DNA of 64,000 nucleotides, taken from positions 1,895,001 through 1,959,000 of the forward strand of contig NZ_CP015136.1 of assembly GCF_001618865.1 (NCBI RefSeq). The letters are read 5' to 3'. The notes below the pieces were generated by a model that was given only the letters and a program-made list of their open reading frames with translations, was not told the DNA's origin and did not search any database. Position 1 is the first letter of the stretch. Every line of letters begins with the position of its first letter. The translations under genes and the position numbers were made by a program. The DNA is from Luteitalea pratensis. Lineage in GTDB: Bacteria; Acidobacteriota; Vicinamibacteria; Vicinamibacterales; Vicinamibacteraceae. Of this stretch, positions 27,021 through 35,474 are shown in pieces.

Positions 27021-28313
27021 ATGAACGCTGATCCCCAAGACGCTGCGGCCGGCATCTCCGCGGGCCGCCGCGCGCTCCTGCCTGCCCCCACGCTACCGCT
27101 CGCCTATTTTGGCGGTGCACACCTCGCGCTGGCGATCGCCTTCGCGACCCTGCTGATCGAACCGGGACTTGCCGGCGCGTTCCACTACCATCCGCGGCTG
27201 ATCGCGCTCGTGCATCTCGTGACGCTGGGCTGGATTTCCGGCTCCATCCTTGGCGCGGTGTACATCGTCGCGCCACTTGCGCTTGGTCTACCGTTCCGCG
27301 CCCGGCGAGCGGATGCGACCGCATGCCTCTTCTACTGGCTGGGGACCGCGGGAATGGTGGGCGGATTCTGGACGGGGCGATTTGCGATCGTCGGGATCGC
27401 CTCCCTGTTGGTGCTCGGCGCATTGACGTTCGTCGGCGCGCGCCTGCTGTCGAACCTTCCGGCTGCCCGATTGCCGCGCGGCGTGTCGCTCCACCTCGCG
27501 CTGGCGTTCGTCAACATCATCCTGGCCGGCGCGGCGGGTGCGTTCATGTCGGCGAACCGGCTCGCGGGGACTCTGCCATGGTCACCGCTGGCGTTCGCAC
27601 TCGCACACGCACATCTCGCCGTCCTCGGTTGGGCGACGATGATGATCTTCGGAACGGGATACAGGCTGATCCCGATGTTCCTGCCGGCCGCCATGCCCTC
27701 GGGTCCGGGGCTGGGCATCAGCGCCATCCTGCTCGAAGTGGGGACGCTGTGGCTCGCGGCATCGCTCGTCGCCGGATGGTCCCCCGGCCCTTCGGTCCTG
27801 CTGGTCATGGGGGCGTTCGCCGCCTTCTTCTATTGGATTCGCCGCACCTTGCGCAATCGTCGTCCGCGTCCGACCGAACTGCCGCCTCACGACTGGTCGA
27901 CGTGGCACACCCATCTCGCCATCGTGTATCTCATCGTGGCGATGGCGCTCGGCTGCTGGCTCGCGCTGGGCGATCCCCCGAAGGGGGTCACGTGGGCGTA
28001 TGGAGCCACGGGGATACTCTTCGTGGCGCAGATGGTGTCGGGCATCCAGGGCCGGCTGATGCCGATGTACGCGTGGTACCGTGCGCTCGAGCGCAGGGAC
28101 GGAGACCTGCCGCGCCAATCGGTTCACCGGCTCATCGCGCCGTCGCTTGCGCTCTCCGTCTTTCTCGCGTGGCTCGTGGGGCTGCCTGTCCTCACGGTCG
28201 GCCTCATGAACGAGCACCCCGGCTCAATCGCCACGGGATCGGCGGCACTGCTGTGCGCCACGCTCATCTCCGCGGCGCATGGTGTGCTGATCATTCGGCG
28301 TGCGCAATCATGA
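27021..28313 (+). CDS. Polytopic membrane protein, NnrS / heme-copper oxidase subunit I-like
   Basis: A 430-residue integral membrane protein with about 12 hydrophobic helices. Conserved His residues sit as in cytochrome oxidase subunit I-like and NnrS-like proteins: FHYHPRLIALVHLVTLGWISGSILG, LAHAHLAVLGWATMMIFGTGYRLIPMF and WSTWHTHLAIVYLIVAMALG. These would be heme or copper ligands. It lacks a subunit II partner, so a terminal oxidase is unlikely; NnrS-type proteins are tied to nitric-oxide stress. The exact subfamily is uncertain. It starts at ATG 27021 and is monocistronic. Confidence 0.8.
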   Translation: MNADPQDAAAGISAGRRALLPAPTLPLAYFGGAHLALAIAFATLLIEPGLAGAFHYHPRLIALVHLVTLGWISGSILGAVYIVAPLALGLPFRARRADATACLFYWLGTAGMVGGFWTGRFAIVGIASLLVLGALTFVGARLLSNLPAARLPRGVSLHLALAFVNIILAGAAGAFMSANRLAGTLPWSPLAFALAHAHLAVLGWATMMIFGTGYRLIPMFLPAAMPSGPGLGISAILLEVGTLWLAASLVAGWSPGPSVLLVMGAFAAFFYWIRRTLRNRRPRPTELPPHDWSTWHTHLAIVYLIVAMALGCWLALGDPPKGVTWAYGATGILFVAQMVSGIQGRLMPMYAWYRALERRDGDLPRQSVHRLIAPSLALSVFLAWLVGLPVLTVGLMNEHPGSIATGSAALLCATLISAAHGVLIIRRAQS

Positions 28314-28483
28314 GCGCAAGCCTCGCCGTGTCGGGTAGCAGCACGCGGTGACCGGAGACGGCGACACCCGGCTCGGCCATCACAGCGACTGAAACGCGAG
28401 ACGGGCGCCACAGCGCCGGTGCATGCCGCAAAGCGTCTGCCAACAGTGATGCCGAGCGGATCCATCTCCGCGTTCGTGGCGAC

Positions 28484-28840
28484 ATGGAAGAGGTCGTCCT
28501 GCAGTTCGCGCGCGTAGCGAGCCTTGTTGTCGAGCTTGCAGCCATCGTGGTCGTCTCCTTTGGCGCCCTCGAGGCGTTCGTGATGCTGCTCAGGCCGGCG
28601 TTCCGGCCAGCGATTAGGCACGGCGCGCGCAAGGTCATCTGGCGTCGCTCCGCCATGTGGATGCTGCTCGGGCTCGAATTCAAGCTGGCGGCCGACATCA
28701 TCACGACCGTGATGTCGCCGACATTGCAGGATATCGACGGGTTGGCGGCGATTGCGGCCATCCGGACGTTCCTCAACTACTTCCTCGAGCGGGACCTCGA
28801 GCACAGCGAATCCGCGGAGGCCGCAGGAGCGACGAACTGA
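28484..28840 (+). CDS. DUF1622 family small membrane protein
   Basis: A 118-residue protein with two membrane helices. VASLVVELAAIVVVSFGALEAFVMLLRP is followed by the conserved RRSAMWMLLGLEFKLAADIITTVMSPTLQDIDGLAAIAAIRTFLNYFLERDLE, which is diagnostic of DUF1622. The function of the family is unknown. Its TGA overlaps the start of the following DUF202-like gene. Confidence 0.88.
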   Translation: MEEVVLQFARVASLVVELAAIVVVSFGALEAFVMLLRPAFRPAIRHGARKVIWRRSAMWMLLGLEFKLAADIITTVMSPTLQDIDGLAAIAAIRTFLNYFLERDLEHSESAEAAGATN

Positions 28841-29186
28841 ACGTCAACACGAGGCTCGCCGTCGACCGCACCAGGCTTGCGTACGAGCGAACGCTCATGG
28901 CCTGGGTCCGCGCGTCGGCCTCGCTCATCTCGTCTGGGTTCTCGATCTACAAGTTCTTCCCGTTCGTCGGCGCCGGCAGGGACGATCAGGGTGGTGCGAT
29001 GGACCCCATGGCTTCGCGGTCGTGATGATCACGATCGGCATTCTCGCGCTGGTCGCGGCGACGATCGAACATCGTCGCAGCATGAACGCATTCCGGCCGA
29101 GTTTAGCAACGTCCCCAGGTCGCTCGCCGCCGTCGTTGCGGGGCGGTGGTGGGCCTCGGCCCGTCACGCGTGCAGCAGCACGATAA
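28837..29186 (+). pseudogene. DUF202 (YidH-like) membrane protein, apparent frameshift, CTG start
   Basis: Frame 1 from 28837 reads NVNTRLAVDRTRLAYERTL then MAWVRASASLISSGFSIYKFF, a clear DUF202 first half, and stops at 29025. The second half, GFAVVMITIGILALVAATIEHRRSM, is in another frame that stops at 29186. A one-base indel lies between about 28970 and 29005. The only start positioned for the family N terminus is CTG 28837, overlapping the DUF1622 stop as CTGA, with AGGAG about 8 bases upstream. If the indel is an assembly error, this is an intact two-gene membrane-protein operon. Confidence 0.7.
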
Positions 29187-29200
29187 TCAGGCCGACGACG

Positions 29201-29286
29201 GCTTGACGCTTGACGCTTGACGCTGGAGGCTGGAGGCTGGACGCTGGACGACACGAAGGCCGATGGCCGGATGACGAAGGCCGAAT
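29201..29286. repeat. Composite repeat: 7 heptamers (GCTTGAC/GCTGGAG) plus GGCCTTCGTCATCCGGCC element
   Basis: Seven heptamers in one register run 29201-29249: GCTTGAC three times, GCTGGAG twice, GCTGGAC twice. After 6-7 bases comes the reverse complement of GGCCTTCGTCATCCGGCC plus a CGGCCTTCGT tail (29256-29286). Read on the minus strand, element then array is the same order as at 17043-17176. Confidence 0.8.
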
Positions 29287-29365
29287 GTGGCTGCCCCGAC
29301 GACGAGATCCCGTGCCCGGCACGATGCGTTGCACGGCGTCGGCCGCGGCGCGAGAGGAGATCCTC

Positions 29366-30190
29366 ATGGGTTCGAGAATGTCTGTCACGTCGCGACTGTT
29401 GGCGGCCACCTTGACCGTCCTCACCATCCTGACGACTCACGTTGCGGCGCAGGGCCGACGCCTGAACGACAAGGAAGTGGAATCGCTGCTCGAGCGGATC
29501 GACCACGAGCGCGATCGCTTCGAGGATCAACTCGATGGCGAGCTGAAACGCACCACCCTGCGCGGGCCGGCCGGTGACGTGCAGGTCGATCGGTTCCTCG
29601 ATGACCTTCAGCGGAACGTGGGGAACCTGAAGGACCGGTTCGACGCGAAGTACGCGGCCAATACCGAAGCCAGCACTGTGCTGCGCCAGGGAAGCGACAT
29701 CGACAGGTTCATGGCGACGCGCGCTGCAGACTTCGATGGGGCGAGCGAATGGAAGCGGCTGTCGGCCAGCCTCGGCGAGCTCGCGGCTGTCTACGGCGCG
29801 CCATGGCCGATGCCGACCGGCGCCCAGGCGCGTCGGATGAACGACGACGAGGTGCAGGCGACCGCCCGCAGCCTGGCTGACAACGCCGACAAGTTCAAGA
29901 AGGCCTACGACTCCGCGCTCAAAGGCGATCCCACCGTCGACAAGGCGAGTCGCGAGGCCGCCGTCGGCGGGGTCGAGCACTTGAAGAAAACCGCACGCGA
30001 ACTCGCTTCGGCGGTTGGCGACGATCGGCCGGCTACGGGGGAAGTAACGGCGTTGTTTCACCAGGCCGATACAATTCGTACGGGCGCGTCCGCGCGCACG
30101 ATGCCAGCAGCGGCACAGTCGTCATGGACGGGTGTCGAGCGCGATCTCGACAAGCTCGCGACGGCGTTTGGCCTGACGCGGACCCGTTGA
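29366..30190 (+). CDS. Exported helical protein with an internal duplication, unknown function
   Basis: A 274-residue protein from ATG 29366 (AGGAGA well spaced upstream). A signal peptide (LLAATLTVLTILTTHVAAQ) leads to an almost wholly alpha-helical, highly charged mature part. Two halves look related: GRRLNDKEVESLLERIDHER followed by a D-rich helix, and ARRMNDDEVQATARSLADNA followed by a similar helix pair. The family is not recognised. No partner gene is adjacent on the same strand. Confidence 0.75.
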   Translation: MGSRMSVTSRLLAATLTVLTILTTHVAAQGRRLNDKEVESLLERIDHERDRFEDQLDGELKRTTLRGPAGDVQVDRFLDDLQRNVGNLKDRFDAKYAANTEASTVLRQGSDIDRFMATRAADFDGASEWKRLSASLGELAAVYGAPWPMPTGAQARRMNDDEVQATARSLADNADKFKKAYDSALKGDPTVDKASREAAVGGVEHLKKTARELASAVGDDRPATGEVTALFHQADTIRTGASARTMPAAAQSSWTGVERDLDKLATAFGLTRTR

Positions 30191-30316
30191 CGACGACGAG
30201 CTGCGGCGGGCGCCGGCGGCCGCCTCCGGCACGCCGAACCGTCGCGGTCGCGCGCAATCCGATCCAGATCGAGAACGCTTGTGCCCGTTCCGGCCGGCTT
30301 GGCCGCATCGGTGCGA

Positions 30317-31681
30317 CTACCTGGCGGCCCCAAAGCCTCGAATCCGTGTGGCGAGCCAGGACTCGATAGTGGGGAAGTACTCCGGGACCAACCCATTCAG
30401 CGACGCCATCTCGGCGGTGTTGCCGACTCGCGCCGCCCATTGCAGGTGATTGGCCTTCGGCAGGATCCGAAGTGTGAAGTCCGGGTTCCCGGCCGCTGTC
30501 AGTGCCGAGTCCCACGCGGCCCTGTTCTTGTCGGCGAGGATGTTGTCGTCCAGCTCACCGAACAGCGCGAGTGTCGGCGTCTTCAGCCGCCGCAGCGTCG
30601 GACCTGGATCGTAGAAGTAGAACGCGCGCATCGTCGGCCACAACGGGTCGTCCCTGGTGCCTGGGAAGTTGGGTGGCGCCGGTCCGCCGAAGCGGTTTGC
30701 GAGCTGCTGCCGCGCGGCGATGTACTCCTCCCACCCCTCACCGGTGTGCGCGAACCGGTATTGGAGTCGCATCAGGTCGAGAATCTGCTCGACGACCGCC
30801 GCCGGCCGGCCCGCGGCCGTCATCTCGGCCCGCGCATGGTCCAGGGCGGTCTCGGCAGGAGCCACGCCGGCACCCGAGATGCTGATCAGGAACTTCAACT
30901 GCGGAGCGCGGACTGCGGCGATTGGCATCACCCATCCGGCCTGACTCACACCGAGTAGTCCGACTTGCATCGGATCGATGTCGCTGCGCGTCTTCAGGCA
31001 GTCGAAGGCGGCGACGACGTCGCCTGCCAGGTCGTCGAACGAGGCCGTGTTCCAGTCGCCGGTTGACCCACCGACACCGCGCTTGTCGTAGGCAAGGACC
31101 GCCATGCCACGGCGGACGAGGAATCGCGCGAACGGCAGGATGTAGTCCCGATTCTCGGCACCCGAGCCGTGCACCAGAATCATGGCGGGATGTGTGCCGC
31201 CGGTCCCGGGACTCCGGAGCGTCCCGGCAAGGTGTATGTCGCCATTCGAGAACCGGACATCCTCCTGCTTCTCGATGTCGACTCGACGAGCCGTGCGGGG
31301 CGCGGTGCCCTCGCGCTGCCGCGTCAGCGACCCGATGTTGCCGGATGCATCGCGCTGGAAGTCGATCCGCGACTCGATCGCTGTCGGGACCGCAGCCCCC
31401 GGACCGACGAAGAACCTGTCATCGTCGGTGGGATACAGGACGCGAATCTCCCCGGATTCATCGAATGCGACGAGGTGGCCGGGCTTGTCGAAGCCGCTGA
31501 ACTCATGCCACAGCTGGAGATAGGCGAATTCGTCCGGGCCCCATTGATATACGCCGGCGTACTCGCGCAGCCTCGCCTCGTCGACGGGACGCACGGCCGG
31601 GGCCTGCAGGGCCGACCGCGCGATGGCGGTCGCGACGAGAGCTGTGGCCAACATGGCACCAAGCACTCTCGACTTGCGCAT
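30317..31681 (-). CDS. Exported alpha/beta hydrolase (serine hydrolase)
   Basis: A 454-residue secreted alpha/beta hydrolase. The signal peptide spans about residues 1-26. A beta-rich N-terminal domain of about 120 residues (REYAGVYQWGPDEFAYLQLW) resembles the extra domain of acyl-peptidase-like proteins. The hydrolase core has oxyanion HGSGAENRDY, nucleophile elbow GLLGVSQAGWVMP (Ser), acid in FGELDDNI and His in PKANHLQWA. Substrate unknown; esterases and dipeptidyl-peptidase-like enzymes share this layout. It is last in a minus-strand operon after the metallophosphatase (15-base gap). Confidence 0.87.
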   Translation of the reverse strand: MRKSRVLGAMLATALVATAIARSALQAPAVRPVDEARLREYAGVYQWGPDEFAYLQLWHEFSGFDKPGHLVAFDESGEIRVLYPTDDDRFFVGPGAAVPTAIESRIDFQRDASGNIGSLTRQREGTAPRTARRVDIEKQEDVRFSNGDIHLAGTLRSPGTGGTHPAMILVHGSGAENRDYILPFARFLVRRGMAVLAYDKRGVGGSTGDWNTASFDDLAGDVVAAFDCLKTRSDIDPMQVGLLGVSQAGWVMPIAAVRAPQLKFLISISGAGVAPAETALDHARAEMTAAGRPAAVVEQILDLMRLQYRFAHTGEGWEEYIAARQQLANRFGGPAPPNFPGTRDDPLWPTMRAFYFYDPGPTLRRLKTPTLALFGELDDNILADKNRAAWDSALTAAGNPDFTLRILPKANHLQWAARVGNTAEMASLNGLVPEYFPTIESWLATRIRGFGAAR

Positions 31682-31696
31682 CTGCCGTCCTGTTGT

Positions 31697-32599
31697 CTAG
31701 GGCCGGGCGGATGGTCGCGGCGCCGTGCCGCTCGTCCCGATGACCTTGTTCGTCGCCGCGTCCTTTCGAACGACGCCCTTGTCCACCGTCACGCCGCGTT
31801 CGTTGATCGTCTGGAAGTGGAGATTGTCGCCCTCGATCTCGACGAGCATGAACGCGTATCCCTCATCATAGGTCTTCGCGGTGAGGTCGGAGGTGTTGTC
31901 GCCGCGCCTGAGCTTTGCCGAGCTGCCGACCACGAAGTACTCGATGCCCTTCTGCGGCTTCAGGCGTTCGTAGAAATGGTCATGGCCGGTCAGCACGACG
32001 TTCACGCCGTGCTTGATGAATGTCGGCTCGAGTTGGTCGCGCAGCGTCAGGACCGAGCCGTGGCGGTCGCCCGACGAATAGAGCGGGTGGTGGAAGAACG
32101 CAATCTTCCAGTCGGAACCGCTCGATCCGAGTTCCTTGTTGAACCACTCGAGCTGCTCCGGGCTCATGTAGTTGCTGTCCAGCGCGAAGAACCGCGCACC
32201 GCCAATCAATGACGGCTTGAACGAGTAGAAGCGCTCGCCGTTCATGTTGAACGGCTTGTAGAAGCGCTGGTTGGGGTTGTCGTGATTGCCGAGCGCGGCG
32301 TAGAACTTGACCCCGGTGCTCAGCAGGGGCTTATACGGCTCCTCGAATTTCCTCACGTAGTCCTTCGCACCGTCGCTGCCGTACATGTTGTCGCCGACCA
32401 TGAGGACGAACTCGAACGGGAATCGTGCGTGCCAGGCGGCCAGCTGCCTGCCCACCTCACGCTGATGCTGGTCGCCGGTGCCGCTATCGCCGATGACCGC
32501 GAACTTCAGCGACTTCGGCTGCGCCGGCAGCACCAGGTCCTGGGCCGCGGCAGGGATGATCAATCCGACACAGAACAGCGCGAGCAATACCCGGCGCAT
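31697..32599 (-). CDS. Exported calcineurin-like metallophosphatase (purple acid phosphatase type)
   Basis: A 300-residue secreted phosphoesterase. The signal peptide ends PAAAQ. All five metal-site motifs are present in order: AVIGDSGTGD, MVGDNMYG, ALGNHDNP, AFFHHPLYSSG and VLTGHDHFYERL. Spacing fits the tartrate-resistant acid phosphatase (TRAP/ACP5) subgroup with a dinuclear metal centre. The chosen start, ATG 32597-32599, removes an upstream antisense extension and gives the signal peptide. It is in an operon with the lipoprotein upstream and the hydrolase downstream. Confidence 0.9.
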   Translation of the reverse strand: MRRVLLALFCVGLIIPAAAQDLVLPAQPKSLKFAVIGDSGTGDQHQREVGRQLAAWHARFPFEFVLMVGDNMYGSDGAKDYVRKFEEPYKPLLSTGVKFYAALGNHDNPNQRFYKPFNMNGERFYSFKPSLIGGARFFALDSNYMSPEQLEWFNKELGSSGSDWKIAFFHHPLYSSGDRHGSVLTLRDQLEPTFIKHGVNVVLTGHDHFYERLKPQKGIEYFVVGSSAKLRRGDNTSDLTAKTYDEGYAFMLVEIEGDNLHFQTINERGVTVDKGVVRKDAATNKVIGTSGTAPRPSARP

Positions 32600-32609
32600 G
32601 GCAGTCCCC

Positions 32610-33224
32610 TTACGACCGAATCGCGTTCGGGATGAAGTCGACGATGATGTTGGCGTCCACGTCCCGCAGGACGAGGTCCTTGCCGACGACGCGGTACTCC
32701 ACGTCCGCAGGCAGTTGCGGAAGGTTCGCGAGGATGTTCGGCGGCAGCGTCTGGAACGGCTGGCTCGCCGGGTAAGGGGCATTTACTTTCAGGCGCATGG
32801 TCGCCTGCTCGTCGTCGATATTCGCCTTCGTGTCCCGTCCGTCAGGTCCTTTGAGCTCCGGATACATCAGGCGGCGGAACAGGCTCGCCACCTGCGGCGT
32901 GAAGATGTCGCCGCGTCGTGCGTCCTTGCGGACGGCGCGGATCTTCGCGGCGAGCACATCCTCTGCCGCGGTGATGTCGCCGGGATTGTCGGTTTCCTTC
33001 AGCTTCGGCGATTCCTTCGCCAGGCGGCGCTGCACGTTGACGTACGCGTCAAGGCGCCGGGTGAAGTCTTCGAGCGTGGCGGGGTCAGCCGTCGCCACCG
33101 CCTGGGCGGCGGGAGCGGCCGGAGTCGTCTGTGTGCCTCCAGCAGTGTCGTGGTGCGTCCCACCACAGGCGACGAGTGGCACCAGCCACGCCGCCAGGCA
33201 GGAGATGCGGCCGAGTTGACCCAT
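32610..33224 (-). CDS. Lipoprotein of unknown function
   Basis: A 204-residue lipoprotein with lipobox LVPLVACGG (Cys about 20), a Thr/Ala/Pro-rich linker, and a helical then beta mature part (LEDFTRRLDAYVNVQRRLAKE, DIFTPQVASLFRRLMYPEL, VEYRVVGKDLVLRDVDANIIVDFIP). The pattern recurs in Acidobacteriota as a hypothetical protein. It is the first gene of the operon, 10 bases before the metallophosphatase. Confidence 0.8.
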   Translation of the reverse strand: MGQLGRISCLAAWLVPLVACGGTHHDTAGGTQTTPAAPAAQAVATADPATLEDFTRRLDAYVNVQRRLAKESPKLKETDNPGDITAAEDVLAAKIRAVRKDARRGDIFTPQVASLFRRLMYPELKGPDGRDTKANIDDEQATMRLKVNAPYPASQPFQTLPPNILANLPQLPADVEYRVVGKDLVLRDVDANIIVDFIPNAIRS

Positions 33225-33433
33225 GGCAAGCCTCCGCCGGCAGAAGTGCAGGAAGCATGCCCGTCAGGGGAGTCTGCTGGGGTGTCGAAGGTGGCCGAAA
33301 GGCGTATCGCGGGCGACAAGACCGCTGCCAGGTGTCGGCCGACGCTGCATGTCGGCGTCCCGCCGGGGACGCTCAACGCAGCATCGGACTGTCGGTCAGA
33401 GGCGGCCGAGCTCAGCCGGGAGTGCCTGGGCGA

Positions 33434-33643
33434 TCAGGCACGCCAGCCGTGTGTCACGGGCGCGGCGGTGCGGGCCGGGCTCCAGATGTCGCCACACACG
33501 GTGCAGCGCCAGTAACCGATGGCGCTCGGCACCTTCGCGGCGGCGACGATCGCCGGTGACTTGCACGAGGGGCACGCCACCGGCAGCGCCACGTCCTGGG
33601 GCGCGTCTCCTCTTCCGTACGACTGCGGCCGTCGGAAGGTCAT
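33434..33643 (-). CDS. Small zinc-ribbon protein
   Basis: A 69-residue protein with two CxxC knuckles, CPSCKSPAIV and WRCTVCGDIW, separated by about 20 residues: a single treble-clef/zinc-ribbon. A GGGAG ribosome-binding site precedes ATG 33641-33643. No catalytic domain is attached. It could bind nucleic acid or protein. It lies 67 bases upstream of the RRM gene in chromosome order on the same strand, so it follows that gene in transcription. Confidence 0.7.
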   Translation of the reverse strand: MTFRRPQSYGRGDAPQDVALPVACPSCKSPAIVAAAKVPSAIGYWRCTVCGDIWSPARTAAPVTHGWRA

Positions 33644-33710
33644 CGCGCCGCTCCCTGCGACAGCAAGGCAGCCTGGCTGCAGGGCGCGACCAAGACGATG
33701 AAGCGACGGC

Positions 33711-34052
33711 TTACCAACGCGGCTCACGTCGCGAACGGCCCTGGCCGCCGCCGCCGCCGTACCCGCCGCCGCCGCCATACCCGCCGCCGCCGCTCGGACG
33801 CGGCGTCTGGGGGCGCGCCTCGTTGACCGTCAGGAGACGGCCGCCGAATGCCTGCTCGTGGAGCTGCGTGATTGCGGTCTGTGCTTCGGCGCTGCTGGCC
33901 ATTTCGACAAAGGCGAAGCCACGCGCGCGCCCGGTCTCCCGATCGCGCATCAGGCTCACCGAGGCCACCGCACCGGCCTGGGCGAAGTGCGACTCGAGAT
34001 CGGCCTCGTTGGTCTCGAACGGAAGGTTGCCAACGTACAACTTGCTGCTCAT
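33711..34052 (-). CDS. RRM-domain RNA-binding protein with glycine-rich tail
   Basis: A 113-residue protein: one RNA recognition motif (RNP2 LYVGNLPF, RNP1 RGFAFVEM) at residues 1-83, then a low-complexity tail of GGGGY repeats with terminal Arg (SRREPRW). Bacterial proteins of this build bind RNA and are often cold-induced. A long upstream leader of about 155 bases is consistent with post-transcriptional control. The zinc-ribbon gene follows on the same strand after 67 bases. Confidence 0.93.
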   Translation of the reverse strand: MSSKLYVGNLPFETNEADLESHFAQAGAVASVSLMRDRETGRARGFAFVEMASSAEAQTAITQLHEQAFGGRLLTVNEARPQTPRPSGGGGYGGGGGYGGGGGQGRSRREPRW

Positions 34053-34216
34053 GTACTCTCCTGCGGCCCGTGAAGGACCTGCCCATCGCGGGCGTCAACG
34101 GAAAATCGGCCTGAGCTCGTGCTCGGCGTCATCGTCACGCAGGAGGAGCCGTGAAAACCAACTACTACCCGGGCGGCGGAAACGTAGGGGCGAACTTCCT
34201 GGGGAGCTTCAGTATA
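34053..34216 (-). promoter_or_regulatory. Probable long 5' leader of the RRM gene with TATACT box
   Basis: On the minus strand TATACT (34211-34216) is a strong -10-like hexamer; no good -35 is seen 17 bases before it. If used, the transcript has a leader of about 155 bases before the RRM ATG at 34052. A purine-rich ribosome-binding site lies just before that ATG. Confidence 0.35.
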
Positions 34217-34256
34217 CACCGCCCACGCAGCCCTGCTCGCAGAGGACGAGTGGCGG

Positions 34257-35474
34257 TCAATCCCTGGCCGAGGCTTCGTGTCCTCCGACCCTCTCGACGA
34301 CGTGTCCGCGCGTGATGTTGGGGATCGCGACCGTTCCCGCGTATCGCATGGCCAGCTGGAGTTCCCGCGTGAGGATGTCGAGGACGGTGTCGACGCCTTC
34401 CTGGCCGAATGCCGCCAGGCCCCAGACATAGGGTCGCCCCACGCAGATGGCCGTGGCACCAAGGGCGAGGGCCGTGAAGATGTCCGTGCCGCGCCGGAAG
34501 CCGCTGTCGACGAGGACGGGAACGCGCCCCGCTGCGCCCTGCAGCACCTCCGGAAGGCTCTCGATCGTCGATCGTCCCGTCTCCTCGGCGCGCCCGCCGT
34601 GATTCGAACAGACAATCGCATCGGCACCGTGGGCCACGGCGAGCTCCGCATCCTCGCGCGTGACGATGCCCTTGATCACGAGGCGCATCGAGGTCGCATC
34701 TCGTAGGCGCTTCACATACTCCCAGGTCACCGGCGGCTGCCAGTCGACTCCCGCCAGCTCGAGACCGTCGAACATCGGCCGCCGCGTGCTCCTGGTCTTC
34801 AGGCTGGTGCGATCGTGACAGACGCGGCAGTCCCGTGTGTCCTGGCGTTCGAATCGCCGCAGGGTCTCGCGATTGGTGCCGATGATCTGATCGACAGTGA
34901 AGACCAGCACCGGACAGCCGGCCGACTCGGCCCGCTTCACCATCGAGCGCGTCACGTTCCACTCCGTGGTGGGATAGAGCTGAAACCACACGGGTTCGCC
35001 GCGCGCGGCGTTCACGTCCTCGATCGGCGTGGTGGTCAAGGTCGACAGCATCAGGAGGTGCCGCTTCGAGCGGGCGGCGCGCGCGACCGCGAGTTCCCCT
35101 TCCGGATGAAACGCGCGCTGGCTCGAGACAGGCGCGAGGACGATGGGGGTGTTCCAGGTAGCACCCAGCAGGCTGATCGATGTGTCGATGCGGGACACGT
35201 CGATCAACCGGCGGGATCGCATCTGATAGCGGGAGAATCCCGCCCGATTGGCGCGCAGCGTCGCGTCGTCGTCCACGCCCGTTGCCAGGTACCCGTAGTG
35301 CGCGGGCGGCAGTTTCTGGCGAGCGACGGGCTCGAAGTCGAAGACGTTGAGCGCGTCGCGGGTCGAAGCGATGACGTCGTCACTCCGCGGCACCTGTCCC
35401 AGTGCGCCCAGCAGGGGGCTGGCCGCCAGGAATTTCAAGAACTCGCGCCGATTCGTCCCGGACTCGATGTCCAT
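34257..35474 (-). CDS. Tat-exported FMN-dependent alpha-hydroxy-acid oxidase with CXXCH motif
   Basis: A 405-residue member of the lactate/glycolate oxidase TIM-barrel family. ATG 35472-35474 follows AGGAG, and the N terminus is a Tat signal (TNRREFLKFLAASPLLGALG). FMN-site and catalytic motifs: WNTPIVLAPVSSQRAFHPEGE, VWFQLYPTTEW, VFTVDQIIG (where TVD is the usual substrate-strand motif), RLVIKGIVTREDA (Lys), VCSNHGGR (catalytic His) and VLVDSGFRRGTDI. Unusually it carries a CRVCH heme-c-type motif at residues 216-220 in the barrel insertion, where FMN enzymes normally have none. Together these suggest a periplasmic 2-hydroxy-acid dehydrogenase passing electrons to a covalent heme. Heme attachment is inferred only from the motif. 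Confidence 0.85.
   Translation of the reverse strand: MDIESGTNRREFLKFLAASPLLGALGQVPRSDDVIASTRDALNVFDFEPVARQKLPPAHYGYLATGVDDDATLRANRAGFSRYQMRSRRLIDVSRIDTSISLLGATWNTPIVLAPVSSQRAFHPEGELAVARAARSKRHLLMLSTLTTTPIEDVNAARGEPVWFQLYPTTEWNVTRSMVKRAESAGCPVLVFTVDQIIGTNRETLRRFERQDTRDCRVCHDRTSLKTRSTRRPMFDGLELAGVDWQPPVTWEYVKRLRDATSMRLVIKGIVTREDAELAVAHGADAIVCSNHGGRAEETGRSTIESLPEVLQGAAGRVPVLVDSGFRRGTDIFTALALGATAICVGRPYVWGLAAFGQEGVDTVLDILTRELQLAMRYAGTVAIPNITRGHVVERVGGHEASARD

Noticed and set aside
28291-28776. 161-codon minus-strand frame opposite DUF1622
   Set aside because: No family resemblance, and DUF1622 on the plus strand is clear.
34151-34315. Small plus-strand frame with a good AGGAGG site and GTG start
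   Set aside because: It overlaps the leader of the RRM gene and the end of the FMN oxidase gene, and its product becomes an Arg-rich shadow after about 20 residues.
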